Assembly (NCBI RefSeq): GCF_035978755.1
Contig: NZ_CP108414.1
Span: 3,534,001 to 3,598,000, forward strand
Direction of reading: 5' to 3'
DNA: 64,000 bases
DNA from: Streptomyces sp. NBC_01298
GTDB taxonomy: Bacteria; Actinomycetota; Actinomycetes; Streptomycetales; Streptomycetaceae
In this document: one piece after another, positions 52,313 through 60,654 of the stretch
Position numbering within the stretch: the stretch's first letter is position 1
Layout: each line of letters starts with the position of its first letter
Notes under the pieces: model-generated
The model's database searches: none
What the model saw: only the letters and a program-made list of their open reading frames with translations
Told to the model about the DNA's origin: nothing
Position numbers and translations under genes: made by a program

Positions 52313-53590
52313 ATGCCCAGCGACCCCGTCCAGGCCCTCGCCCAGGAGCCGGTGGACCACCGGTTCAAGGGACTCCCCCCGGACGCCGGGCAGGCCGGCC
52401 TCACCGTCGGCGAGCTGACCGCCGAGCGGCGCAGCCTCTACACCGGCGGGTTCACGACGCCCGTGCTCACCCTCGACGCGGACGCGCTGAGCCACAACCT
52501 CGCCGCCCTCGGCACGTACGCCGAGCGCCACGGCCTGGCCTTCGCCCCGCACGGAAAGACCTGCATGGCCCCGCAGCTGTTCCACCGTCAGCTGGAGCAC
52601 GGCGCCTGGGGCATCACCGCCGCCGTCCCCCACCAGGCGCGCGTCTACCGGGCGTTCGGGATCCAGCGGATCTTCCTCGCCAACGAACTCGTCGACGCCG
52701 CCGCCCTGCGCTGGGTGGCCGCCGAGCTCGCCGCGGACCCCGGTTTCCGCTTCGTCTGCTACGTGGACTCCGTGCGCGGGGTCCAGCTCATGGACCGGGC
52801 CCTGGCCGGCCGGTCGCAGCGGGTCGACGTGGTCGTCGAGCTCGGCGCCGGAGAAGGCGCCCGCACGGGGGCCCGCAGCGACGAGGACTGCCGGGCCGTC
52901 GCCGACGCGGTGGCGGGCACGGACACCCTGCGCCTGGTCGGCATCGCCGGGTACGAGGCGGAGGTGCCCGGGGCCGACCCGGACTCCGTGCACGCCTACC
53001 TGCGCCGGCTCACCGGTCTGGCGGCCGAGTTCGACAAGGCGGGACGGTTCGAGGGGGTGGAGGAGATCGTCGTCAGCGCGGGCGGCTCCGCCTGGTTCGA
53101 CGCCGTCGCCGACGTGTTCGCCGAGATCCCGGAGCTCTCGCGGCCGGTCCTGAAGCTGCTGCGCTCGGGCGCGTACGTCTCCCACGACCACGGCTGGTAC
53201 ACCCGCCTGACCCCCTTCAACCGGGTCCCCGAGGAGGGCGGCCTGCGCCCCGCCTTCCGGCTCTGGACGCAGGTGGTCTCCCGCCCCTCCCCCACCCAGG
53301 CCTTCGTCAACGCCGGCAAGCGGGACATCGCCTACGACCTGGGGCTGCCCGAGGTGGAACTCGTGCGCGACCCCCTCACCGGCGCCGAGCGCCCGGCGAC
53401 CGGGATCCGCGTGCTCAAGCTCTCCGACCAGCACGCCTGGCTGGAAACCGACTCCGCCGAGGACGTGGAGGTCGGCGACTGGGTGGCGCTGGGCATGTCC
53501 CACCCGTGCACGATCTTCGAGAAGTGGCCGCTGATCCCGGTGGTGGAGGCCGACGGCACGGTCGCGGAGTACGTCCGGACGTTCTTCTAA
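52313..53590 (+). CDS. PLP-dependent D-amino-acid deaminase/D-threonine-aldolase-like (fold III)
   Basis: A 425-residue enzyme. ATG 52313 has GGGAGG 9 bases upstream; ATG 52292 is less likely. The alanine-racemase-type barrel starts TPVLTLDADALSHNLAALGT, with the PLP Lys in FAPHGKTCMAPQLF. The C-terminal beta domain has the zinc-binding pattern LGMSHPCTIFEKWPLIPVV (His and Cys), as in D-serine dehydratase and D-threonine aldolase. It probably converts a D-amino acid such as D-serine to a keto acid via an enamine. The downstream deacylase starts 4 bases after its stop. Confidence 0.9.
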   Translation: MPSDPVQALAQEPVDHRFKGLPPDAGQAGLTVGELTAERRSLYTGGFTTPVLTLDADALSHNLAALGTYAERHGLAFAPHGKTCMAPQLFHRQLEHGAWGITAAVPHQARVYRAFGIQRIFLANELVDAAALRWVAAELAADPGFRFVCYVDSVRGVQLMDRALAGRSQRVDVVVELGAGEGARTGARSDEDCRAVADAVAGTDTLRLVGIAGYEAEVPGADPDSVHAYLRRLTGLAAEFDKAGRFEGVEEIVVSAGGSAWFDAVADVFAEIPELSRPVLKLLRSGAYVSHDHGWYTRLTPFNRVPEEGGLRPAFRLWTQVVSRPSPTQAFVNAGKRDIAYDLGLPEVELVRDPLTGAERPATGIRVLKLSDQHAWLETDSAEDVEVGDWVALGMSHPCTIFEKWPLIPVVEADGTVAEYVRTFF

Positions 53591-53594
53591 GCCC

Positions 53595-55181
53595 ATGGAC
53601 CTGGTCATCCGCGGGGCCCGCGTCGTCGACGGCACGGGCGGGCCCTCCCACATCGCCGACGTCGCCGTCCACGAGGGCCGGATCGCCGAAGTGGGCGGCC
53701 GGATCGCGGGCGGCGGGCGGCGCACGCTCGACGCCCGCGGTCTCGTCCTGGCCCCCGGCTTCATCGACATGCACGCCCACAGCGACCTCGCCCTGCTGCG
53801 CGATCCGGACCACGGCGCGAAGGCCGCGCAGGGCGTGACCCTCGAAGTCCTCGGCCAGGACGGCCTGTCCTACGCCCCCGTCGACGACCGCACGCTGGGC
53901 GAGGTGCGGGCCGCCATCGCCGGCTGGAACGGCACGGGCGAGGACATCGACTTCGACTGGCGCACGGTCGGCGGGTACCTGGACCGGCTCGACCGGGCCC
54001 ACGGCGGGCAGGGCATCGCCGTCAACGCCGCCTACCTGGTCCCGCAGGGCACCGTCCGCGCGCACGTCGTCGGCTGGGGCGACCGCCCCGCCACCCCCGC
54101 GGAGCTCGACCGGATGCGGGCCGTGGTCGCCGAGGGGCTCGCGCAGGGCGCCGTGGGAATGTCCTCCGGGCTCACCTACACCCCGGGGATGTACGCGACC
54201 GGCGCCGAACTGACGGAGCTGTGCCGGGTGGTGGCCCGGTACGGCGGCTACTACTGCCCGCACCACCGCTCGTACGGCCGCGGCGCCCTGGCCGCCTACG
54301 CCGAGATGGTCGAGCTGACCCGCGAGGCCGGCTGCGCCCTGCACCTGGCGCACGCCACGATGAACTTCGGGGAGAACGAGGGCCGGGCCGGCGAGCTGCT
54401 CGCCCTGCTCGACGGGGCGCTGGCCGACGGCGCCGACATCACGCTCGACAGTTACCCGTACACCCCCGGCTGCACCACCCTGGTCGCCCTGCTGCCCAGT
54501 TGGGCGAACGAGGGCGGACCCGAGGCGGTCCTCGCCCGGCTGCGCGACGACGCCGAGGCCGAGCGGATCCGGTACGCGCTGGAGGTGGAGGGCGCCGACG
54601 GCTGTCACGGGGTCCCGGTCGACTGGTCGACGATCGAGATCGCCGGAACCACGGACCCGGCCTACGGGGCCTTCGTCGGCACGCGCGTCCCCGACTGGGA
54701 GACGGCCCGGACGCTGCTGCTGGGCGACCGGCTCGGGCCGAGCATCCTCCAGCACGTCGGGCACGAGGAGAACGTACGGGCGATCATGCGCCACCCGGTC
54801 CACACGGGCGGCTCGGACGGCATCCTCCAGGGCGCGAAACCGCATCCGCGGGCCTACGGCACCTTCCCGCACTACCTCGGGCACTACGTGCGCGAGCTGG
54901 GCGTCCTCTCCCTGGAGGAGTGCGTCGCCCACCTCTCCGGCCGCCCCGCCGCCCGGCTGCGGCTGCCGGACCGGGGGCTGGTGCGCGTCGGACACCGGGC
55001 CGACCTCGTCCTCTTCGATCCGCTGACGGTCGCGGCCGGATCGACGTACGACCGCCCGCGCGCGCTGCCGGCCGGGATCCCGCACGTCCTGATCGACGGG
55101 CGTTTCGTCGTACGGGACGGGCGCAGGACCGACGTCCTCGCCGGGCGGGCCGTCCGCCGGACCCCGCACGGCGGCCGCTGA
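53595..55181 (+). CDS. N-acyl-D-amino-acid deacylase (amidohydrolase)
   Basis: A 528-residue metal hydrolase from ATG 53595. The metal-site motif GFIDMHAHSDLAL is near residue 55. YYCPHHRSYGRG and LHLAHATMNF supply later His ligands, and HTGGSDGILQGAKPHPRAYG is diagnostic for the D-aminoacylase group. PHYLGHYVRELG follows. It frees D-amino acids from N-acyl derivatives, feeding the PLP enzyme encoded just upstream. RidA then disposes of the enamine. The gene order itself supports this pathway. Confidence 0.93.
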   Translation: MDLVIRGARVVDGTGGPSHIADVAVHEGRIAEVGGRIAGGGRRTLDARGLVLAPGFIDMHAHSDLALLRDPDHGAKAAQGVTLEVLGQDGLSYAPVDDRTLGEVRAAIAGWNGTGEDIDFDWRTVGGYLDRLDRAHGGQGIAVNAAYLVPQGTVRAHVVGWGDRPATPAELDRMRAVVAEGLAQGAVGMSSGLTYTPGMYATGAELTELCRVVARYGGYYCPHHRSYGRGALAAYAEMVELTREAGCALHLAHATMNFGENEGRAGELLALLDGALADGADITLDSYPYTPGCTTLVALLPSWANEGGPEAVLARLRDDAEAERIRYALEVEGADGCHGVPVDWSTIEIAGTTDPAYGAFVGTRVPDWETARTLLLGDRLGPSILQHVGHEENVRAIMRHPVHTGGSDGILQGAKPHPRAYGTFPHYLGHYVRELGVLSLEECVAHLSGRPAARLRLPDRGLVRVGHRADLVLFDPLTVAAGSTYDRPRALPAGIPHVLIDGRFVVRDGRRTDVLAGRAVRRTPHGGR

Positions 55182-55203
55182 CCGGCCGTATTTCGCACTT
55201 ACG

Positions 55204-56226
55204 ATGAGCCGCATGTACGCCTTTGTGCCCGCTGCTCTCTTCCTCGCCCTCTTCGGCGTGAGCGTCCGGGAGGACCGCCGGCGCTTCCGCAACGCGGTCT
55301 ACCTGGGCCTCACCTTGATCTTCGCCTCGGTCGGGCTGCTGTTCCAGGTCGGGCACCTGCCGCCCGGGCTCGCGGAGGCCGTGATCCTGGCGGTCTTCGT
55401 GGTCCCCACGGTCGGCACGCTCGCGCTCGGCGTCTTCCTGATCACCAACGGCCTGACGATGGTCCGCAAGGAGGGCCGGAGCCCGGGCAACCTGCTGTCC
55501 TTCGCGGCGGGCGTTCTGATCTTCCTGCTCATCGCCTTCGTCTTCGTGGCGGCCGACACCGGACCGCCCGCCCTGGACGCGGTGGTGGCCGGGGTGGTCC
55601 TCCTCGTCGCCTACGTCTCCTTCCTCTTCCTCTGTTTCCTCGCCTACGCCTACCTCTACGGGCGGATCAAGGTGCGCGGGGACGTGGACTACGTGGTGAT
55701 GCTCGGCTCCGGCCTGATCGGCGGCGACCGGGTCCCGCCCCTGCTGGCCTCGCGGCTGCGCAAGGGGCAGGCGATCCACGACGCCCAGATCGCGCGGGGC
55801 GGACGGGCGCCGCTGATGCTGACCTCGGGCGGCAAGGGGACGGACGAGAAGGTCGCGGAGGCGCGGGCGATGGCCGACTGGCTGATGGCCGAGGGCGGCG
55901 TACCGCGGGAGCACCTGCGGCTGGAGGACCGTTCCCGCACGACGGAGGAGAACCTGCTCTTCAGCCGGACCATCATGGAGGCGGCGGACCCCTCCTACCG
56001 CTGCGTGGTGGTCACCAACAACTTCCACGCCTTCCGCGCCGCGATGATGGCCCGCAAGGCCGGGGTCAACGGCCAGGTGCTGGGCTCGCCGACGGCGAGG
56101 TACTTCTGGCCGAGCGCGACGATCCGCGAGTTCGTGGCGGTGTTCTGGGAGCACAAGATCGCCAACCTCAGCATCTGCGGCGCCATCGTCGCCCTGACGG
56201 CGGCGCTGGCCCTCAACGTCGCCTGA
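55204..56226 (+). CDS. YdcF-like DUF218 membrane protein
   Basis: A 340-residue protein from ATG 55204 (ATG 55213 also possible). The N-terminal half has five or six TM segments (YAFVPAALFLALFGVSV, VYLGLTLIFASVGLLF, AVILAVFVVPTVGTLALGVF, LSFAAGVLIFLLIAFVFV). The DUF218 domain at about 160-310 has YVVMLGSGLIGGDRVPPLLA, RAPLMLTSGGKGTDEKVAEA and RSRTTEENLLFS, then VVVTNNFHAFRA. Related SanA/ElyC proteins influence envelope synthesis. It follows the deacylase by 22 bases, but a common role is unlikely. Confidence 0.88.
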   Translation: MSRMYAFVPAALFLALFGVSVREDRRRFRNAVYLGLTLIFASVGLLFQVGHLPPGLAEAVILAVFVVPTVGTLALGVFLITNGLTMVRKEGRSPGNLLSFAAGVLIFLLIAFVFVAADTGPPALDAVVAGVVLLVAYVSFLFLCFLAYAYLYGRIKVRGDVDYVVMLGSGLIGGDRVPPLLASRLRKGQAIHDAQIARGGRAPLMLTSGGKGTDEKVAEARAMADWLMAEGGVPREHLRLEDRSRTTEENLLFSRTIMEAADPSYRCVVVTNNFHAFRAAMMARKAGVNGQVLGSPTARYFWPSATIREFVAVFWEHKIANLSICGAIVALTAALALNVA

Positions 56227-56294
56227 GGCGCCGAGGTGCGTTCATGGGGGCCGGGCCGGAGGATGGGGCCAGGGGGACACAGCAGGAGGTAGCC

Positions 56295-56480
56295 ATGGAC
56301 AGTGAATCGGACCAGCAGCCCCAGCGCCCCGCCCACCTCTACACCGGGTCGGAGCACCCGTTCGACCCTGAGGACCTCGTCATGGCACGCGGCCAGGACC
56401 CGACCCCGGAGCGGGTCGAGAAGGCACGCAAGCTGATCGAGAAGGAGGGCGCGAGGGCGCTCGAACGCTACCTCCCGTAG
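56295..56480 (+). CDS. Small acidic/basic protein, 61 residues
   Basis: ATG 56295 has a perfect AGGAGGT at -8. The sequence is hydrophilic, with SEHPFDPEDLVMARGQDPTP, then VEKARKLIEKEGARALERYL, a predicted C-terminal amphipathic helix. No Cys, no signal and no membrane segment. Small conserved proteins of this kind are common in Streptomyces. Function is unknown. Confidence 0.72.
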   Translation: MDSESDQQPQRPAHLYTGSEHPFDPEDLVMARGQDPTPERVEKARKLIEKEGARALERYLP

Positions 56481-56604
56481 GTGGGCGCGGAGCGGGGCGG
56501 ACCGGGGTTCCGGTCCGCCCCGAGGTGCGAACGGGCCGGTGCGCATCCAGAATCGATGGATGCTCGTTAGGCGCCCCGGGGGCCGATTCCTAAGGACGAC
56601 GACG

Positions 56605-57141
56605 ATGCCGATGCCCACGACGCAGACGACCGGCACGACCTCCCGCGCACGCGAGCACGCACCCGCACACCCCGACGCCGGTGCCGGTGCGGGCACCCCG
56701 GTGTCCCCCGACTGGGACCGCCCGGCCGACCCGCCGGCCGGTCAGGCCTCCACGCACGTGCGCGCGTACGTGGACAGCGCCGGCGCCGACGGACACCTGT
56801 GGCACGGGGTCCCGACGCTCCTGCTGACCACCCTCGACCGGCTCTCCGGGCGGCCCGTCCGCACCCCGCTGATCTACGCGCGGGACGAAGGCCGCCACAT
56901 CGTGCTGGCCACCGCGGCCGACGGCACGCCCGGCGTCCCCTCCTGGTACCGCAACCTCGCCGCCCACCCCGAGGTCCGCCTCCAGGTGGGCGCCCTGACC
57001 GCGCGGGCCCGCGCGCGCACGGCGACCCCGGCGGAGCGGGAGACGTACTGGGAGGCGCTGACCGCCCTGTGGCCCGCCTACGAGGACCACCAGGCGGCGG
57101 CCGCACCCCGCGAGATCCCCCTGGTCATCATCGAGCGCTGA
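56605..57141 (+). CDS. Deazaflavin (F420)-dependent nitroreductase/quinone-reductase family protein
   Basis: A 178-residue protein from ATG 56605. After a Thr/Ala/Pro-rich N-terminus of about 70 residues comes the Ddn split-barrel: GVPTLLLTTLDRLSGRPVRT, PLIYARDEGRHIVLATAADG, then the F420-binding WYRNLAAHPEVRLQVG and a C-terminal IPLVIIER. The family uses reduced F420 to reduce quinones, nitro groups or enones. The last 14 bases overlap the convergent TetR gene. Confidence 0.88.
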   Translation: MPMPTTQTTGTTSRAREHAPAHPDAGAGAGTPVSPDWDRPADPPAGQASTHVRAYVDSAGADGHLWHGVPTLLLTTLDRLSGRPVRTPLIYARDEGRHIVLATAADGTPGVPSWYRNLAAHPEVRLQVGALTARARARTATPAERETYWEALTALWPAYEDHQAAAAPREIPLVIIER

Positions 57142-57823
57142 CCCGCGGGCTGCTCCAGCCCCGGCGGCGGAGGTTCTCGAAGCCGTCCAGGAGCAGGTCC
57201 AGGGCGAACTCGAACTCGAACTGGTCGTCGCAGCCGCCGCCGACGGTGGAGCCGTCGTCGTGGGCGGCGGTCGCGGCCAGTTCCGCGATGTGCGGGAAGC
57301 GCGCCGCCAGCGCCGGGTCCGGTGGGCCGGAGGGCCCCGAGGTGTCGAACAGCTCCTGGCTGAATCCGAGCAGGCGGCTGCCCATCGCGTGCATGACGTG
57401 GTGCGTGAGGTCGGCGGAGAGCCCGCCGGCCCGGAAGAGCCCGGCCATGGAGTCCAGGTACGCCAGCACCGCCGGGGTGGGGCCGGTCCGCGATTCGATG
57501 ACCCGGGCCGCCCAGGGGTGGCGGAGCAGGACCCGGCGGGCCGAGAGGATCCGCCCGCGGACCACGGGCCGCCAGTCGGGGCCCGCGGCCGGCGGGTCGA
57601 TCTCGCCGACGACGGCGTCGGCCATGCCGTCGAGCAGCTCCTCCTTGTTGGCCACGTGCTTGTAGAGGGCCATCGGTACGACGTCCAGCTCCTGGGCGAG
57701 CCTGCGCATGCTGAGCGCGTCGATGCCGGTGGCGTCGGCGAGCGCGACGGCCGCACGCAGGACCCGGTCCCTGTTCAGGGGGATCCGCCCCGTGTCCTTG
57801 CCCTTGGCTTCCTGCCGGGTCAT
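57128..57823 (-). CDS. TetR regulator (TetR_C type) of the divergent DUF4386 gene
   Basis: A 231-residue protein from ATG 57823. The helix-turn-helix is at about residues 18-65 (RVLRAAVALADATGIDALSM, RRLAQELDVVPMALYKHVAN). The C-terminal domain belongs to the TetR_C group (FRAGGLSADLTHHVMHAMGS) and ends with an acidic/Phe-rich helix DDQFEFEFALDLLLDGFENL. Two GTGTAC palindromes lie between it and the divergent DUF4386 gene, its probable target. Confidence 0.92.
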   Translation of the reverse strand: MTRQEAKGKDTGRIPLNRDRVLRAAVALADATGIDALSMRRLAQELDVVPMALYKHVANKEELLDGMADAVVGEIDPPAAGPDWRPVVRGRILSARRVLLRHPWAARVIESRTGPTPAVLAYLDSMAGLFRAGGLSADLTHHVMHAMGSRLLGFSQELFDTSGPSGPPDPALAARFPHIAELAATAAHDDGSTVGGGCDDQFEFEFALDLLLDGFENLRRRGWSSPRVSAR

Positions 57824-57880
57824 CGCGGTGGGCCCCTTCCCTGGCTTCGACCGTCCTCGACGGCACCCTCACCTTGACGA

Positions 57881-57927
57881 GTGTACGACGTACACCTATG
57901 GTCGCAGCAAGGTGTACGGCGTACACC
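57881..57927. promoter_or_regulatory. Paired TetR operators
   Basis: GTGTACGACGTACAC at 57881-57895 and GGTGTACGGCGTACACC at 57911-57927. Both have perfect arms (6 and 7 bp), with centres about 31 bp apart, between divergent starts. Confidence 0.78.
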
Positions 57928-57953
57928 TCCATCGAACGAGGGGTGCCGAGAAG

Positions 57954-58649
57954 ATGAGTCCCGACCGGAGAACCGCGGTGGCCGCCGGGTCGCTGTTCCT
58001 GCTGACCGAGGTGGCCGCGATAGCCGGGGCGGCGCTGTACCGGCCCCTGCTGGGCGCGGCGGACGGCAGCCTCGCGCCGGGCGCCGATACGCGGGCCCTG
58101 CTCGGGGCGCTCTGCGAGGTGGTGCTGGTGGTGGCGGTGGCCGGCACCGGGGCGGCGCTGTTCCCCGTCCTGCGGCGCCGCGGCGAGGGGCTCGCGCTCG
58201 GGTACGCCTTCGGGCGGCTCCTGGAGGCTGCCGTCATCGTCGGCGGGATCGTCGCCGTCCTGGCACTGGTCACCCTGCGGCGGGAAGCGGGGGCGGCGGA
58301 CGGCGCCGATGCCGCGCTGGTGGCCTTGCACGCGTGGACGTTCCTGCTCGGCCCCAACATCGCCCTCGGCCTGAACACCGTCCTGCTCGCGTACGTGGCC
58401 TACCGCGCCCGGCTCGTGCCCCGCTTCATCGCCGTGCTCGGCCTGATCGGCGGCCCGCTGATCTGCGCCTCGGCCGTGGCCGTGATGTTCGGCGCCTACG
58501 ACCAGCTCTCCCCGGCGGGAGCGGCGGCCGCCCTCCCGGTCTTCGCCTGGGAACTGTCACTGGCCGGCTGGCTGATCGCCAGGGGCTTCGGCCCCGGAAC
58601 CGGCGCGGGCGCGGGCGCGCCGGATCCGCTCGACCGCCCGGGGGCCTAG
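57954..58649 (+). CDS. DUF4386 membrane protein
   Basis: A 231-residue protein from ATG 57954. Six TM segments are visible (RRTAVAAGSLFLLTEVAAIA, LLGALCEVVLVVAVAGTGAA, LEAAVIVGGIVAVLALV, AWTFLLGPNIALGLNTVLLA, FIAVLGLIGGPLICASAVAV, AAALPVFAWELSLAGWLIA). The DUF4386 family pattern (YALGRLLE-like YAFGRLLEAAVIV, then GPNIALGLNTVLLAYVAYRA) fits. Function is unknown. It is under the divergent TetR and overlaps the convergent FAD enzyme by 4 bases. Confidence 0.88.
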   Translation: MSPDRRTAVAAGSLFLLTEVAAIAGAALYRPLLGAADGSLAPGADTRALLGALCEVVLVVAVAGTGAALFPVLRRRGEGLALGYAFGRLLEAAVIVGGIVAVLALVTLRREAGAADGADAALVALHAWTFLLGPNIALGLNTVLLAYVAYRARLVPRFIAVLGLIGGPLICASAVAVMFGAYDQLSPAGAAAALPVFAWELSLAGWLIARGFGPGTGAGAGAPDPLDRPGA

Positions 58650-59893
58650 ACCTTCCCCACATCCGCCTGCACCTCGCGCGCCGTGCGCGTCCCGGACGCC
58701 ATGGCGCCCTGTACGGAGCCGGTGGCGCGGTGGTCCCCGCAGACGTACACGCCCGAGGCGGTCCGGCCGGTGCGGCTGAGCGGCCACGGGGGAACCATCG
58801 CGGGCAGCGCGTCGGTGACGGTGGTCGTCGCCACCGTTTCCCAGGCCTCGGTGCCGACGGCGTAGACCTCCGCGAGGACCTCGCGCAGCCCGGCTTCGCG
58901 ACCCGGCGCGTCGGCGCCGAGCACGGAGGTGGACACGAGGGCCCGCCCGCCGCCTCCGTAGGTGGGGGCGACGTCCGTCAGCACGCACGTGTTGAGGAAG
59001 CGCCGTCGCTGGTCCAGCAGCAGCGTGGGCTCGCCGAGGGGCGAGCGGGGGGCCGCGTGGTGGTACGTGGTGACGGTTCGGGTCGCCACCGCGGGGAGCC
59101 CGGGGATCAGCGCGCTCGCCGCCGACGGGGCCGTGGCGACGACCACGGCTGCCGCGTCGAGCACGGATCCGTCGGCGAGGACGACGCCCGACGCGGTGAC
59201 GGAGGACACCGGCGCGCCCAGTGCCACGCACCCCGGCGGGAGGCCCTCGGCCAGGTGCCGGGGCACGGCGCCGATGCCGTCGGCCGGCAGGGTGAGGGTG
59301 CCCCTGAGCATGCTGCGCCAGGTCAGGTGGAACATGCGGCTGGAGGTTTCCAGCCCGTCCTCCAGGAAGACGCCGGCCAGGAACGGCCGCAGCAGGCCCT
59401 CGACCAGGGAGTCGGGAACGTGCCTGCGGGCCAGCTCCGCACGCGTCGTGCGCTCGGGCAGGCGCTTGAGGACCGCGGCGGGCGCCACCGCGTCGAACGC
59501 GCTCAAGGCACCCAGGGCGGCCAGTGCGCGGACGCCCGGGCCGTGCCCACCGGTCAGGAGGCCGGCGGCGCCGGCGGGCCGCCGGGTGGGATCGGCCAGC
59601 CGGATCCGACCGCTGCGGGTGTGGATCAGGAAGCCCGGCGTGAAGGGGCGCAGCCGCAGGGAACGCACCGCGATGCGCCGCCTGACCTGCGGATACGAGG
59701 TGTTGAAGACCTGGAATCCGCGGTCCAGGAGGAATCCGTCGCGGTGATCGGTGCGCATCCTGCCGCCCACCGCGTCGCCCGCCTCCAGGACCCTGACGCG
59801 CCGCCCCGACCGGACCAGGTCGAGCGCGCAGGTCAGACCGGCGAGCCCGGCTCCGACCACGATCACGGGCTTGTCCTCGTCCGAGCCGCTCAT
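58646..59893 (-). CDS. FAD-dependent amine-oxidase/phytoene-desaturase-like oxidoreductase
   Basis: A 415-residue flavoprotein from ATG 59893. The N-terminal dinucleotide motif VIVVGAGLAGLTCALDLVRS is near residue 12, followed by EAGDAVGGRMRT (the GGR-R flavin motif). C-terminal GVYVCGDHRATGSVQGAMAS closes the FAD site. The central part (LPADGIGAVPRHLAEGLPPG) is typical of this superfamily in Streptomyces. It oxidises an unidentified amine, porphyrin- or carotenoid-like substrate. It is separated by about 95 bases from the upstream membrane-protein gene. Confidence 0.9.
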   Translation of the reverse strand: MSGSDEDKPVIVVGAGLAGLTCALDLVRSGRRVRVLEAGDAVGGRMRTDHRDGFLLDRGFQVFNTSYPQVRRRIAVRSLRLRPFTPGFLIHTRSGRIRLADPTRRPAGAAGLLTGGHGPGVRALAALGALSAFDAVAPAAVLKRLPERTTRAELARRHVPDSLVEGLLRPFLAGVFLEDGLETSSRMFHLTWRSMLRGTLTLPADGIGAVPRHLAEGLPPGCVALGAPVSSVTASGVVLADGSVLDAAAVVVATAPSAASALIPGLPAVATRTVTTYHHAAPRSPLGEPTLLLDQRRRFLNTCVLTDVAPTYGGGGRALVSTSVLGADAPGREAGLREVLAEVYAVGTEAWETVATTTVTDALPAMVPPWPLSRTGRTASGVYVCGDHRATGSVQGAMASGTRTAREVQADVGKV

Positions 59894-59988
59894 GAAGGCC
59901 TCCGCATCGGTGTGGGGTGTCCTCCCCACCCCCACTTCCGGCGTCACGGCCCCCGAGGATGCACGGCGCGCCCCGGCCCCCTCCCCCC

Positions 59989-60474
59989 CTACCGCTCCTC
60001 GGCGGCCCGGCCCTCTCCGGCCATGAACCGCCAGACCAGGGTGTGGCCCAGCGCGATCAGGCCGATCAGCATCAGCGCCTCGGCCTGGATGGGGCGCAGC
60101 CCCGCCGGGTCGGCGAGTTCGGGGAAGGCGCCGACCACGGCGATCAGGGCGTAGAGCAGGGTGGCGGCGGCCTGCTGCCAGGTCAGGAAGCGGTCGCCGC
60201 GCGCTCGGGCCAGCAGCCGCAGGGTGCACGCGCAGCCGATCACCGCGAGGACGACGAAGGCCGCGCGCCAGACCTGCGGCTGCTCCGTGCCGCCGACCTG
60301 GGCGAACAGGCCCATCAGGGCGGGGAGCAGGAAGGACAGGTAGATCCCGCCGACGACGCGCCGCTGAGCCGGGTCGCGCATCCAGTCGTGGTGGCTCTGG
60401 ACGACGTTCCACCACAGGCCCACCAGGGTGAAGCAGGTGGCGGAGAAGAGGGCGTAGAAGGTGCTCACATCCAT
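59989..60474 (-). CDS. Membrane protein of unknown function, 161 residues
   Basis: Starts at ATG 60474. There are five hydrophobic segments: FYALFSATCFTLVGLWWNVV, GGIYLSFLLPALMGLFAQV, VWRAAFVVLAVIGCACTL, LLYALIAVVGAF and EALMLIGLIALGHTLVW. Between TM1 and TM2 is the polar loop QSHHDWMRDPAQRR. No family is recognised with confidence. Its promoter must lie between the start and the MITE-like element 83 bases upstream. Confidence 0.78.
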   Translation of the reverse strand: MDVSTFYALFSATCFTLVGLWWNVVQSHHDWMRDPAQRRVVGGIYLSFLLPALMGLFAQVGGTEQPQVWRAAFVVLAVIGCACTLRLLARARGDRFLTWQQAAATLLYALIAVVGAFPELADPAGLRPIQAEALMLIGLIALGHTLVWRFMAGEGRAAEER

Positions 60475-60557
60475 GGACGACGAGCGTGGCACCCTTCGCG
60501 CCCCGCACCGCCGCCCCACGCCCACGACCCGTCCCACCCTCCCGGTATGGACCACGC

Positions 60558-60654
60558 CTAGGTCGTCTCTTTCGGATCTTGCCGGGCCCGCGACGTCTGG
60601 CACCGCACCAGACGCCGCGGACTCGGCCGACAAGATCCGAAAGAGACGACCTAG
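60558..60654. mobile_element. 97-bp MITE-like element with 24-bp terminal inverted repeats
   Basis: Perfect 24-bp inverted repeats at 60558-60581 and 60631-60654, beginning CTAGGTCGTCTCTTTCGG. Inside, CGTCTGG and CCAGACG plus GC-rich partial pairs let the whole element fold into one hairpin. It has no coding capacity. The CTAG at each end could be a duplicated target (IS5-like) with TIRs starting at GGTCG. The right end provides the TAG stop of the macro-domain gene. Confidence 0.8.

Noticed and set aside
55204..56226. YdcF-like gene as part of the D-amino-acid operon
   Set aside because: Although it is 22 bases after the deacylase, it is an envelope-type membrane protein with no pathway link, so I kept it separate.
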